From the NCBI RefSeq assembly GCF_003958645.1, contig NZ_RXLO01000004.1, forward strand, positions 62,001 to 126,000: DNA of 64,000 nucleotides, read 5' to 3'. The position numbers were made by a program, and so were the translations under genes. The stretch is from Chitinophaga rhizosphaerae (GTDB lineage: Bacteria > Bacteroidota > Bacteroidia > Chitinophagales > Chitinophagaceae). Shown here piece after piece: positions 17,908-26,020 of this stretch (position 1 is its first letter; every line of letters begins with the position of its first letter). The notes beneath the pieces are model-generated. The model made no database searches. It saw nothing but the letters and a program-made list of their open reading frames with translations, and was not told the DNA's origin.

Positions 17908-17971
17908 TACGAGAAACCCGAACTAAGTCAATTGGAAAATCCACGCTAGTAGAATTCTTAAAAACCCAAAC

Positions 17972-19693
17972 ATGCGATACCCCGCACAAACGACTTTACA
18001 ACTGTTCAACTGGCTTCATCCGGTAATAAACGCCGGGGCGAAGGGCCTTCCAGAGGAGAGAGCGCGTAAAATTAGGACGATTAATACCATCTGTTTTGTT
18101 ACTGCCGTACTTGCAGTAATAGTCGGAACCCTGTTCTATATTTATTCTGGGCAGGCGAGTATTATGTTCCCGGCGTGGGTGGAGGCAGGATTGTTTATGG
18201 GTGTTATCGGTTTAAACCATCTCCGCAGATATGAAATGGCCAACGTGAGCGTACTCGTCAGCCATTGCCTTTGTGCTTTGTATTTTGCCTCAATACTTGG
18301 CCCGACGATTAACATTTCACTGATAGTCGTTTTCCTTTTCGGGATCAGTTTCCTCATTTATAGAAAAAGTTGGCAGCGATATACGGGTCTGGCCGCTGCT
18401 GCACTTACCCTGATTGCCATTGAATTCATTTATTACCGCCATCTGGTAACCCCACTCGAATTGAGTGAACAATTTCAATACATGCTTCGCTGGGTAGCCT
18501 TACCCTGTTTCATGTTATTCGATGTGCTTGTGCTTGGCCACTATATCCGGGAGAACAAGGAATTGCTGCAACAAGTTTCCATGTTGATGTTCAAGACATC
18601 GCATGAAATGAGGAATCATCTTGCCAGTAATACCATCCTGATCGATCTGTTGAACAACGAAGTGAAAGGGCACCCGGAATACGAAAAGCTGCGGCCTTAC
18701 ATGGACCAGCTGAACGCGATCAATCATGGTATGACCAACATCGTCAGCAACGTCTTGAGCATGGGCGAACTTGAAAACGGTGTACGGACGGAATTGAGTC
18801 CTGAACCCATTGCCCTCATGCCCTTCATGCGCAACATCGTAAAAATACAGGAAATCAATGCGGAATCCCGCGGCCTGCAAATCCAGCTGCAGGTCTGCAA
18901 ATCCCTACCTGCATCAATTCTCGCTGATCCTCGCCAGCTAAGCATTGCCGTCACCAACCTGATCACCAACGCCATAAAATACAGCAAAGAAAACACGACG
19001 ATCTTTGTCAAACTCACCTCTTCTGATACCAATCCCGCACAAATGTGCATTTCCGTGACGAACGCCTGCCAAGACATTCCGGCGGAAAAGATGAAATCGC
19101 TGTTCAACAAATTCGTCACCGCCAAGGCCGACAATAAAATCCAAGGATCCGGCCTGGGATTGTATATCGTACGCAGCATAGTTGACCAGATGGAAGGAAC
19201 CTTTTCCGCTCAAAGCGAAAACGGGCAAACCACCTTTACCATACTTATCCCGCTGAAAGAAACTACCATCACCAAATCCAGCAGGCTCGAAATTCAATCA
19301 AACAAACAGTTCCCCGGCAAAAGGATCTTCTTCGCGGAGGATGATATTATGCAAAACAAATTGATGTCGACCCTCCTGCAATCTTTCGGATGCGAAGTAA
19401 CGAGTAACCTGAACGGCAACCAGTTACTAGAAAAACTGGAAGACGCCACTTTCCTTCCAGACCTCATCATGCTCGACGACAACATGCCCGGGCTGAACGG
19501 CTTGGAAACGCTGAGCTATCTGCGGTCGAACGAAAAATTCAGCGCTATCCCGGCGATCATCATCACCGGAAAGAATGACCCTGACGACCATTGGTTGAAA
19601 GAAGGTGCGGCAGAGGTAGTGAAAAAGCCATATGAAAAACAGGATTTGCAACAAGCATTAAGCCGGCACCTGTTGGCACAGGTACCGGCCTAA
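17972..19693 (+). CDS. Hybrid sensor histidine kinase/response regulator
   Basis: This 573-residue protein has an N-terminal membrane region with about six hydrophobic segments (about 35-190). A HisKA-like domain follows, with KTSHEMRNHLAS (phosphoacceptor H211). The HATPase domain shows NLITNAIKYSKENTT and GSGLGLYIV. A C-terminal receiver (about 450-573) has MLDDNMPG with D502 as phospho-acceptor. It lacks a separate output domain. It converges with the terpene synthase gene 17 bp away. Whether it controls that gene cannot be read from the sequence. Confidence 0.92.
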   Translation: MRYPAQTTLQLFNWLHPVINAGAKGLPEERARKIRTINTICFVTAVLAVIVGTLFYIYSGQASIMFPAWVEAGLFMGVIGLNHLRRYEMANVSVLVSHCLCALYFASILGPTINISLIVVFLFGISFLIYRKSWQRYTGLAAAALTLIAIEFIYYRHLVTPLELSEQFQYMLRWVALPCFMLFDVLVLGHYIRENKELLQQVSMLMFKTSHEMRNHLASNTILIDLLNNEVKGHPEYEKLRPYMDQLNAINHGMTNIVSNVLSMGELENGVRTELSPEPIALMPFMRNIVKIQEINAESRGLQIQLQVCKSLPASILADPRQLSIAVTNLITNAIKYSKENTTIFVKLTSSDTNPAQMCISVTNACQDIPAEKMKSLFNKFVTAKADNKIQGSGLGLYIVRSIVDQMEGTFSAQSENGQTTFTILIPLKETTITKSSRLEIQSNKQFPGKRIFFAEDDIMQNKLMSTLLQSFGCEVTSNLNGNQLLEKLEDATFLPDLIMLDDNMPGLNGLETLSYLRSNEKFSAIPAIIITGKNDPDDHWLKEGAAEVVKKPYEKQDLQQALSRHLLAQVPA

Positions 19694-19710
19694 TATTCTC
19701 AGATTCCCGA

Positions 19711-20682
19711 TCAAACGGCTTCTTTCAGCTTTGCTAAATCTTCTGATGGGTGACCACCTTTTTTATATCGTTCCGTCAGCTGGAGAGTCCAGTGCAAATA
19801 ACCTGAAATCATCAGCTGGAGGTTCTCCACATATTGCCAAAGCGCCTCATTGAACATTCCGGCTTCTGGTAATTGTTGCTTCAATTGCAAAAATTCATCC
19901 ACATCCGCGTCATGGATCGCGAGTGCCCGAACATATGCTTCACTGAGCGAACATCCGCTTTCATGCTCGATCATCAATACGAGGTTCAGCACGTCTTTGT
20001 CTTTTTCAAGATGCGCGGAAAAATAATCGTTGGACCAGGCAAGAATGCGGCAGGTCAGTTGCTCAATCCGATCAATGACAGGGTGTTTCACTACGATTTC
20101 AGGCAAAACGGTACCTGTTATTGCTTCTGCAAGATGGATCATAGGGTAAACGTTGACAGCCTTCATACGGATGTCTACAAATGTTTTAAATTCAGGGAAT
20201 ATTTTCGGGACACGGTACCCAACTTCCTGTTTCAAGCCGTCAAAATACATATCGATGCTATCGCAGAAACGGTCGAGCCAAAGTGGAGATCCTATTGCCA
20301 GCAGCTCTTCCCGCATTTGCGGAAGCGACGCAAAAATGTCTTCACCACTGATGAAATTCCCGTAACGAAGCGCCTCCATGGCTATTTTACGAATTCGTTC
20401 AATTTCAGAAGGTTCCGAGCGTTCATGAATATCATCCACCGTAAACGCCCAAATGAAAAACCGGCAAACAGCCGTCAGTTGCGCCATGGACGCGTGAGGA
20501 AAAATACAACCCCCGCAGTGCCCCATACCCGTTTTTCCGTACTTGAACTTCATCTTGTCTGGCAGCCAGTTATAATCCGTCTCGATCCAGGTGCGGAGCA
20601 AGGCCTCCATGGCTTCGGCATTAGGGTTCAAGCGATGAGTGAAGGAATACTGCAGTGCATTGGCATTAAGGATCTCTTTCAT
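19711..20682 (-). CDS. Class I terpene synthase
   Basis: This 323-residue protein has the class I metal-binding motifs. DDIHE (83-87) stands in the place of DDxxD, and NDYFSAHLE (218-226) matches the NSE triad. An arginine at 172, exactly 46 residues before the NSE motif, fits the pyrophosphate sensor. An RY pair lies near the C-terminus (305-306). It should cyclise a prenyl diphosphate, most often farnesyl diphosphate. No prenyl transferase or P450 is adjacent. A representative 60-base line in the gene is about 40% GC, below its neighbours, which hints at acquisition. It converges with the hybrid kinase gene. Confidence 0.9.
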   Translation of the reverse strand: MKEILNANALQYSFTHRLNPNAEAMEALLRTWIETDYNWLPDKMKFKYGKTGMGHCGGCIFPHASMAQLTAVCRFFIWAFTVDDIHERSEPSEIERIRKIAMEALRYGNFISGEDIFASLPQMREELLAIGSPLWLDRFCDSIDMYFDGLKQEVGYRVPKIFPEFKTFVDIRMKAVNVYPMIHLAEAITGTVLPEIVVKHPVIDRIEQLTCRILAWSNDYFSAHLEKDKDVLNLVLMIEHESGCSLSEAYVRALAIHDADVDEFLQLKQQLPEAGMFNEALWQYVENLQLMISGYLHWTLQLTERYKKGGHPSEDLAKLKEAV

Positions 20683-21198
20683 AGTAAAATGCTTTTTGGA
20701 TAAAGAAATATAAATGTGTAAACGCTTGGATTGCTATGCATAAAGGGGACGCAGCGGTCACAGGCCTTTCGCCTGTCCGTCTCATGCTATCCCCTCATTA
20801 TTTCGCTGTCTGAATAGTGAAGAAAAGTTGTCACGGTGGAATGTGCATCCTTTTCTGTGCCCTATGGTTACTATCACCCGACTTGCATTCCCAGCGGGTA
20901 ATTATTACAAAAGTTACACGAATTACCCGGAAATTTTATGTATCAATCAGTTAATGTGTTCCCCCGCAAAAAGGCCTCAGTAAGCCGATTGTCTTGTTTT
21001 GTTAAAAACGGGCACTTTCCGCCAGTATCTGTTTAAACATCATTTTGACATTGTCTTTTTACGACAAATCGATATTAAAATATTGATAATTAATGATTCA
21101 CAAGCCAGCAACATGCAAAGCCAGCCATCTGCCCATCGCCCCGAAATCCTTCCCAACCCGTTTATCGGATCATTTCCGCAATACACCCCGGTGCCCAT
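20683..21198. other. Intergenic region with a palindromic site
   Basis: This stretch of about 515 bp lies between the terpene synthase start and the DHFR-like operon terminator. I see no supported gene. It has the inverted repeat at 20895-20929. A plus-strand frame beginning at 21113 (MQSQPSAHRPEIL...) has no recognisable family and runs antisense into the next gene. Confidence 0.4.
20895..20929. repeat. 9-bp inverted repeat, candidate operator upstream of the terpene synthase
   Basis: CGGGTAATT (20895-20903) and AATTACCCG (20921-20929) are perfect inverted repeats separated by 17 bp, so the half-site centres lie 26 bp apart. It is about 210 bp upstream of the terpene synthase start and may bind a dimeric regulator. 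Confidence 0.45.
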
Positions 21199-21233
21199 AA
21201 AAAAACCGGCGGTTCCCACAAGAAACCACCGGT
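21199..21233 (-). terminator. Intrinsic terminator of the MFS/DinB/DHFR operon
   Basis: A stem built from ACCGGCGGTTCC and GAAACCACCGGT with a short loop is followed, on the minus strand, by seven T. It lies just after the DHFR-like gene stop. Confidence 0.8.
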
Positions 21234-21259
21234 CATATGATACTTTTTCCCTTAAAACG

Positions 21260-21808
21260 CTACTTCACCCAATACGTATTCAACACGTTCCCCTCACTGA
21301 ACTCCCTGGACGATACCAACTCCAGCCCCACCCGTTTGAAACCCGGCGGAAAAGCAGGGATCCCCCCGCCCAGGAGCACCGGCACCGTAAAAATCCGGTA
21401 TTCGTCGATCAACCTCAGCTCCGTGAGTTGCGACACAATCGTTCCACTCCCCAAAATCACGATATCCTGCCCTTCCTCCTCCTTCAGCCGCTGTACGAAG
21501 GGCCCCATCGGTTCTTTCACGAGGTGCGTGTTTTGCCAGTTAACCGATTGCAGCGAGTTCGAGAACACGTATTTCTCCAGCACGTTCATCTGCCGCGTCA
21601 CTTCCGGGTTATTATCGGTAGCCGTGGGCCAGTAACCGGCCATCAGGTCGTACGTGATGCGCCCGAAAAGAATGGCGCCGCAGTTATTCATCATTTGAAC
21701 GCCGTATGCTTCGTATTCACCGTCTACATTATGCCAGTCGATCTCGCGGTTGGGCCCGGCGATATAGCCGTCTACCGATACGAGATTGGAAACGAAAAGT
21801 TTACGCAT
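21260..21808 (-). CDS. Dihydrofolate reductase-family (RibD C-terminal-like) protein
   Basis: This 182-residue protein begins MRKLFVSNLVSVDGYIAG and contains LFGRITYDLMAGYW, DIVILGSGTIVSQL and a C-terminal DEYRIFTVPVLLGGG. This is the DHFR/RibD-like fold that binds NADPH. The true reduction substrate of these proteins is seldom known. It is 9 bp downstream of the DinB-like gene and last in the operon. Confidence 0.88.
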   Translation of the reverse strand: MRKLFVSNLVSVDGYIAGPNREIDWHNVDGEYEAYGVQMMNNCGAILFGRITYDLMAGYWPTATDNNPEVTRQMNVLEKYVFSNSLQSVNWQNTHLVKEPMGPFVQRLKEEEGQDIVILGSGTIVSQLTELRLIDEYRIFTVPVLLGGGIPAFPPGFKRVGLELVSSREFSEGNVLNTYWVK

Positions 21809-21817
21809 GTTGTGTTT

Positions 21818-22327
21818 TTATGAGTAACGCATGGGCGGATAGTTGAGCAACCGCCGCCACAGGCCCAGTTGGCCGATGCAATAGGATTCGCGGTCGATGC
21901 AATATAGCAACATATCCAGCAAATTGATCTGCTCCATTTCCGGCATCGGCCAGGGATTAGGCCCATGGAGCTTTTCAGCAGATGCTTTACTGAAGGCATC
22001 CCGCAGTATCGGCGTGATGCGCGCCCAATCCGCACGCAGCGTATCCAGCGATGGATATTCCGCATCCGCCTGGATGCCTTTATGATCGTCGAACAACAAA
22101 TGTGCCTGCTGCTGCTCTTTCAACCCCAATGCATTCGCCATTTCGAACCGCTCCTGCACCAGGCTACCCGCGAGCCAGATGGGGTGATTGGCCGGCGTAT
22201 CCAGCCGCTTGCGGGCATCCGCTTCCGAAATGCCTTCGAGCACATTGTTGAACATGGGCGTATGCCCATCGTAAAGGAGGAGCCATGCGGCTACTTTTCC
22301 TGCCTGTGCAACTTCTTGTGTATTCAT
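21818..22327 (-). CDS. DinB-family protein
   Basis: The start at 22327 gives 169 residues and overlaps the MFS stop codon in an ATGA junction, which suggests translational coupling. The four-helix-bundle DinB/YfiT pattern is visible: NHPIWLAGSLVQERFEMAN, and PEMEQINLLDMLLYCIDRESYCIGQLGLW. The histidine triad that binds metal in DinB enzymes is not complete (H in NHPIW only). Such proteins are often putative thiol-dependent transferases. No DNA-damage motif is seen. Confidence 0.8.
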   Translation of the reverse strand: MNTQEVAQAGKVAAWLLLYDGHTPMFNNVLEGISEADARKRLDTPANHPIWLAGSLVQERFEMANALGLKEQQQAHLLFDDHKGIQADAEYPSLDTLRADWARITPILRDAFSKASAEKLHGPNPWPMPEMEQINLLDMLLYCIDRESYCIGQLGLWRRLLNYPPMRYS

Positions 22328-23622
22328 GGTTTCAGATTTGATGCGATGTTCAGCAGATGGGAATACGACCGCGTCCGCTTCGCGAAAAGCGTAACGGCAA
22401 GCCCCACCAGCCCGGTCATGGTAAACAGCAGCGCGATGCCCCTGTCCAGCCCCGTACCGAACCACGGCCCGAGGATCCGGGCGCCTTCGCCGGTGGTCAT
22501 GAACGGGATGAAGAAGAAATGTGCGATGGGCCCGATCATGATGGCCGTCAGCGGAGACGCCGCCTGCTCGATGCTTTGCGCAAACCCGAACACGCGCCCC
22601 TGCCGCTCCAGCGGGATCACTTTCTGGATGATGGTCTGCTCCGCCGCTTCCACCACGGGAATGAGGCTGAGATAAACGAACATCCCCACCGCCAGCAATA
22701 CGATGGAAGCCTGCAGCGCGAAAAATATGCAGATCGTCCACATGATGATATTGCAGGTAAACAGCGTGCGGACGGGCTGTTTCCCCAATCCCTTCCTGGA
22801 AACCCCGATACCGCCCACGATGAACCCCAGGCTCAGCACGCCCCAGAGCACACCCCAGACTTCAACGGATACGAGCGACAACCCGTACGGGTCCATCAAA
22901 GCCATGAAAACCCCGCCCAGGAAGTTGTTGAACGTATTGAAGAAGATCAGCCCGAACAGCCCGGGGATTTGTTGCACGATACGAATGGTCCCTTTCACAT
23001 CGAGCCGCGGCTTTTCGTTGTGGACCTCGTGATGGAGGGTTTCTTCCATCCTCACGAACGTAAGGTGCAAAATGCAAAGCAGGGTGCCGGCCACCGCCAG
23101 CGCCATCGTCCAGAAAATCCCCACCAACCCGATCGCCAGGCCGCTGAAAACCGATGCCACCAGGAACGCGGTACCGTTGGCCGTTCCCACCATCCCGTTC
23201 GCCCGGTCGCGCATATTTTCCGGCACCAGGATCGTTACCACCGTAGGAAGCGTGATGTACCGGAGATTACCGGCCAGCGCGCCCAGGAGCGACAGTACGA
23301 TGAACACCCACAGCAAAGGACTCCCTGCATGTTTAAACGCTTCCGCCGGAGACAGTGCATACACCATCCCCGCCAATCCGAAAAAAACCAGCGATGCGAT
23401 GCTCGACAGCATCATGACGTTTTTTTTCCGGTAATGATCCACCAGCGATCCAAGGTAAAATCCCGAAACCACTACGGTGCCGATGTAAATACCGGCCATC
23501 CAGGAAGTGGTGAGCACGGAACGGGTTTCGAGATACACCCAAAACGTGACGGCGAACCATACGAACGTATTGGTGATCCCGGCAACGATGGAATTGACGA
23601 GTATGGCGTAGAACGATTTCAT
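22324..23622 (-). CDS. MFS transporter
   Basis: This 432-residue protein has about 12 hydrophobic segments and the loop motif GSLVDHYRKK of MFS exporters. It begins MKSFYAILVNSIVAGITNTFVWFAVTFWVYLE and resembles the MFS_3/enterobactin-exporter-like type. The substrate is unknown. It leads an operon with the DinB-like and DHFR-like genes, so an exporter-plus-detoxification role is plausible but inferred. Confidence 0.88.
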   Translation of the reverse strand: MKSFYAILVNSIVAGITNTFVWFAVTFWVYLETRSVLTTSWMAGIYIGTVVVSGFYLGSLVDHYRKKNVMMLSSIASLVFFGLAGMVYALSPAEAFKHAGSPLLWVFIVLSLLGALAGNLRYITLPTVVTILVPENMRDRANGMVGTANGTAFLVASVFSGLAIGLVGIFWTMALAVAGTLLCILHLTFVRMEETLHHEVHNEKPRLDVKGTIRIVQQIPGLFGLIFFNTFNNFLGGVFMALMDPYGLSLVSVEVWGVLWGVLSLGFIVGGIGVSRKGLGKQPVRTLFTCNIIMWTICIFFALQASIVLLAVGMFVYLSLIPVVEAAEQTIIQKVIPLERQGRVFGFAQSIEQAASPLTAIMIGPIAHFFFIPFMTTGEGARILGPWFGTGLDRGIALLFTMTGLVGLAVTLFAKRTRSYSHLLNIASNLKP

Positions 23623-23722
23623 GCGAAGTGGTTAAATGGTATTCCGGTAATGCAATGGTACGGCCATTCCGGGAATTGCATGATGGCAGGAAGCGCCATT
23701 TTTCAGGGGATTTCGGGCCAGT

Positions 23723-23923
23723 TTAGTTGTAAAGCTGGCGATAGGTAAACTGGTCGCGGATAAAACGGTTGAAGAACTCTCCTTTGGAGCCGGATTGCAA
23801 CATGCGGGCGTACACGTCTGGCGGTACGGGCCGGTAAGCATACACTTTCCCCGATACGAAAGTGATGACCAGTACCTCCGTTTCCGGGTTGTAACGCATA
23901 TGCCTGATGACGGTAGACGGCAT
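23723..23923 (-). CDS. KTSC-domain protein
   Basis: This 66-residue protein (MPSTVIRHMRYNPETEVL..., VYAYRPVPPDVYARMLQSGSKGEFFNRFIRDQF) matches the KTSC domain, a small domain found alone or next to nucleic-acid or ligand-binding proteins. Its function is undefined. A short minus-strand gene at 23936 lies 12 bp upstream, so the two may be cotranscribed. Confidence 0.85.
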   Translation of the reverse strand: MPSTVIRHMRYNPETEVLVITFVSGKVYAYRPVPPDVYARMLQSGSKGEFFNRFIRDQFTYRQLYN

Positions 23924-23935
23924 GGGACGGGATTT

Positions 23936-24106
23936 TTATTCGTCGTGCCCGCCACCCGCAACGGTTTTGTCGGGGTCGTAGGGCGGTACGTTCCGGTTGA
24001 TAAGTTTATCCTGTCCCTTGTCGCGCGTTTTCCGGTTCCGCTGTATGAATACATACAACAGGATGGCGGCTACGAATACGATGAATGCAAGCAATCCTGA
24101 CGACAT
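23936..24106 (-). CDS. Small single-pass membrane protein
   Basis: I take the ATG at 24106 (56 residues). The longer frame from 24256 adds an arginine-rich stretch unlike a signal. A single hydrophobic helix (MSSGLLAFIVFVAAILLYVF) is followed by a basic segment (QRNRKTRDKG) and an acidic C-terminus (DPDKTVAGGGHDE). The type and function are unknown. Confidence 0.55.
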   Translation of the reverse strand: MSSGLLAFIVFVAAILLYVFIQRNRKTRDKGQDKLINRNVPPYDPDKTVAGGGHDE

Positions 24107-24383
24107 GATATTTTTTTCCTTTGTAAGCGGAAGAATGATGCCAGACTGCGTTCTCCGGGCGGGTGCCGTGTGGCGGGAAAGGGATTTTCCCCGCGCTGTG
24201 GATTTTATTCCACGGCCGCGGTCTGCGCCATGGCGTTCGCCGGCGGCGATGCGCACTTTCCTGCAGGGCTGCTATTATCTTTTATGCCTGCAAATGAAAA
24301 TGGTTTGGATGGCGGGTGGACGAAATAATGTAAATTAGGTTACCGGCATGGTTGTTGGCCGGCGGCAACTAAATCTTCGCTTT

Positions 24384-24503
24384 ATGAATAAATTCTGGAG
24401 AGCCCTCATTGCAGGATACGGCGCCAAGAAACTGGGCGGCGGGTGCCTCAGCACGATCCTCATCTTCATTATTATTTACTGGGCCCTGGGGCACTGCAAC
24501 TAG
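24384..24503 (+). CDS. 39-residue small membrane protein
   Basis: MNKFWRALIAGYGAKKLGGG is followed by CLSTILIFIIIYWALGHCN and a TAG at 24501-24503. A GAKKLGGGC segment precedes a single hydrophobic helix. It is too small for most gene callers, but the length, the hydrophobic-helix end and the AKKLGGGC block look protein-like. It converges with the potassium-channel gene, 3 bp apart. Confidence 0.5.
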   Translation: MNKFWRALIAGYGAKKLGGGCLSTILIFIIIYWALGHCN

Positions 24504-24506
24504 CGT

Positions 24507-25322
24507 TCAGAGCTTCGTACCGCAGATCTTGCAGAATTCCGCATCGGTGTCGTGCCCTTCATGGCCGCAACCGGGGCATACATGGGTGGAATGCCCTTTT
24601 TCGCGGTAGGCGTGCGCCATTTCGGTGGTGACGATGCCGGTGGGAACGGCGATGATGCCATAGCCGAGGAGCATGATAAAACTGGCGATGAATTTCCCGA
24701 GCGGCGTAACGGGTGCCACGTCTCCATATCCAACGGTGGTGATGGTCACGATCGACCAGTAGACCGATTGGGGGATGCTGGTGAACCCGGCGTTATGGTC
24801 TTCCACAAGATAAATGACAGAGCCGAGTATAATGACGCAGGTAAGTACGAAGAGGATGAAGATGCTGATCTTCCGCAGGCTGCGGCCGATGGCTACGGTG
24901 AGGAAGCGCATTTCGGAAATGAAATGAACGAGGCGGAAGATCCGGAAGATGCGCAGCAGGCGAAGGGCGCGCAATACGAGCAGCGACTGCGCCCCGGCGA
25001 AGAGGAAGCTGAGGTAGGAAGGGATGAGCGCCAGGAGATCGATGACGCCGAGCAGGCTGAACACGAAGCGTACAGGCTTGCGGATACAGACCAGGCGAAG
25101 GATGTATTCGATGGTGAAAAGAATGGTGAACGCCCATTCCAGCACAAAAAAAAGGCCGCCATAGCGGCTATGGAGGCTATCCACACTATCGAGCATGACA
25201 ACGAGGATACTCGTCAGGATACAGGCCAGCAGAACAATGTCGAACGCTTTGCCGGCCGGCGTGTCCGATTCGTAAATGACCTTATGCAGGCGTTGTTGCC
25301 AGGCAGGAGGGACCGCTTGCAT
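24507..25322 (-). CDS. Voltage-gated potassium-channel-like protein with C-terminal zinc ribbon
   Basis: This 271-residue protein has six hydrophobic segments. An S4-like voltage sensor has arginines at R118, R121, R124, R127 and R130. The pore helix is followed by the selectivity filter TTVGYGD (195-201), diagnostic for K+ channels. After the last helix a four-cysteine ribbon (C249, C252, C264, C267, with HVCPGCG and FCKICG) forms a probable zinc or metal finger. Many KvAP-like prokaryotic channels lack this tail, so it may sense metal or redox state. It is 2 bp downstream of a short acidic gene. Confidence 0.9.
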   Translation of the reverse strand: MQAVPPAWQQRLHKVIYESDTPAGKAFDIVLLACILTSILVVMLDSVDSLHSRYGGLFFVLEWAFTILFTIEYILRLVCIRKPVRFVFSLLGVIDLLALIPSYLSFLFAGAQSLLVLRALRLLRIFRIFRLVHFISEMRFLTVAIGRSLRKISIFILFVLTCVIILGSVIYLVEDHNAGFTSIPQSVYWSIVTITTVGYGDVAPVTPLGKFIASFIMLLGYGIIAVPTGIVTTEMAHAYREKGHSTHVCPGCGHEGHDTDAEFCKICGTKL

Positions 25323-25324
25323 GC

Positions 25325-25594
25325 CTAATCTTCTTCGTCTTCCTCATCTTCCAGCCACTCGAGGTAAGCATAATACCAGTCTTCCAGCTCATCCAGCAGT
25401 TGCTGTTTCTTTTCCGGCTCGCCATGGAAATATTCCTCCACGTTATCGATTTCTTCCACGATATCGATATACGCTACTTCTTCGTCTTCTTCCACGCGTT
25501 TCGCAAAAAACCTGGGCTTCTCGGTATGAAAAATATACTCGTTGTCCGGGTCCGTTACGGGATCATCTGCAATCATGAACTTCGGTAGTGCCAT
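25325..25594 (-). CDS. Small acidic hypothetical protein
   Basis: This 89-residue protein is strongly acidic, with repeated E and D, and contains a YEDWYYAYLEWLE-like segment (DELEDWYYAYLEWLEDEED). It has no signal peptide or membrane helix. It lies immediately before the channel gene (2 bp) and is probably cotranscribed with it. I do not recognise a family. The tryptophan- and tyrosine-rich acidic C-terminus may bind a basic partner. Confidence 0.7.
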   Translation of the reverse strand: MALPKFMIADDPVTDPDNEYIFHTEKPRFFAKRVEEDEEVAYIDIVEEIDNVEEYFHGEPEKKQQLLDELEDWYYAYLEWLEDEEDEED

Positions 25595-25993
25595 TGGATA
25601 ATCATTTTAGTTACAAACCAGTGACTACAAAAATAGGATTTTAACCCGTATGAAAAACACCTAAATCCGGTATGCAGTTTGCGGGGCGAAAGAAAATCTT
25701 GTGCCTTGATACGCGGGTTCCGCCGCAGGCAAGATCCCATGCGGATAACAGGGCCCGATCTGCCGGGTGATCTTTTCACCGCAACACTGGATTATCAATG
25801 CAACCGCATGCCGGCTATCGCCGATCAAGCCGGCCACGCCTACCAAATCGCTGCTTGGTAACTGCAGGGAAAGCATGGGATTCGAATGTGTCGACGGAAT
25901 CCATGTCGCACTCCTGCTCGCTATTTACCTATGGACGCTCACCCCAACCTGCGGCGCCTGAAAAAATACGCTTCCAATTTCCGGAAGGTTTTT
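25595..25993. other. Intergenic region before the GntR gene
   Basis: No supported gene. Short frames (for example 25739-25861, ...RMPAIADQAGHAYQIAAW) are protein-like but have no start signal or family. The GntR promoter begins at 25994. Confidence 0.35.
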
Positions 25994-26001
25994 TACCTTT
26001 G
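25994..26001 (+). promoter_or_regulatory. -7 element TACCTTTG of the GntR gene
   Basis: This is a perfect match to the Bacteroidota consensus TAnnTTTG, 16 bp before the ATG at 26017. The start of transcription would fall inside the operator 26008-26020. Confidence 0.6.
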
Positions 26002-26007
26002 CGAACA

Positions 26008-26020
26008 TCAGATGATATGA
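26008..26020. promoter_or_regulatory. Candidate GntR/FadR operator (copy 1)
   Basis: TCAGATGATATGA is nearly the same as the palindrome upstream of the MFS gene (copy 2), with one base different in the second half-site. It overlaps both the expected transcription start and the start codon of the regulator, as expected for autorepression. Confidence 0.55.

Noticed and set aside
22357..23748. Plus-strand frame of 463 codons opposite the MFS gene
   Set aside because: His/Arg/Pro-rich antisense of the MFS gene without a family.
25739..25861. Short ORF before the GntR gene
   Set aside because: Protein-like wording at its end, but no start signal, family or neighbour support. It overlaps an equally open frame on the other strand.
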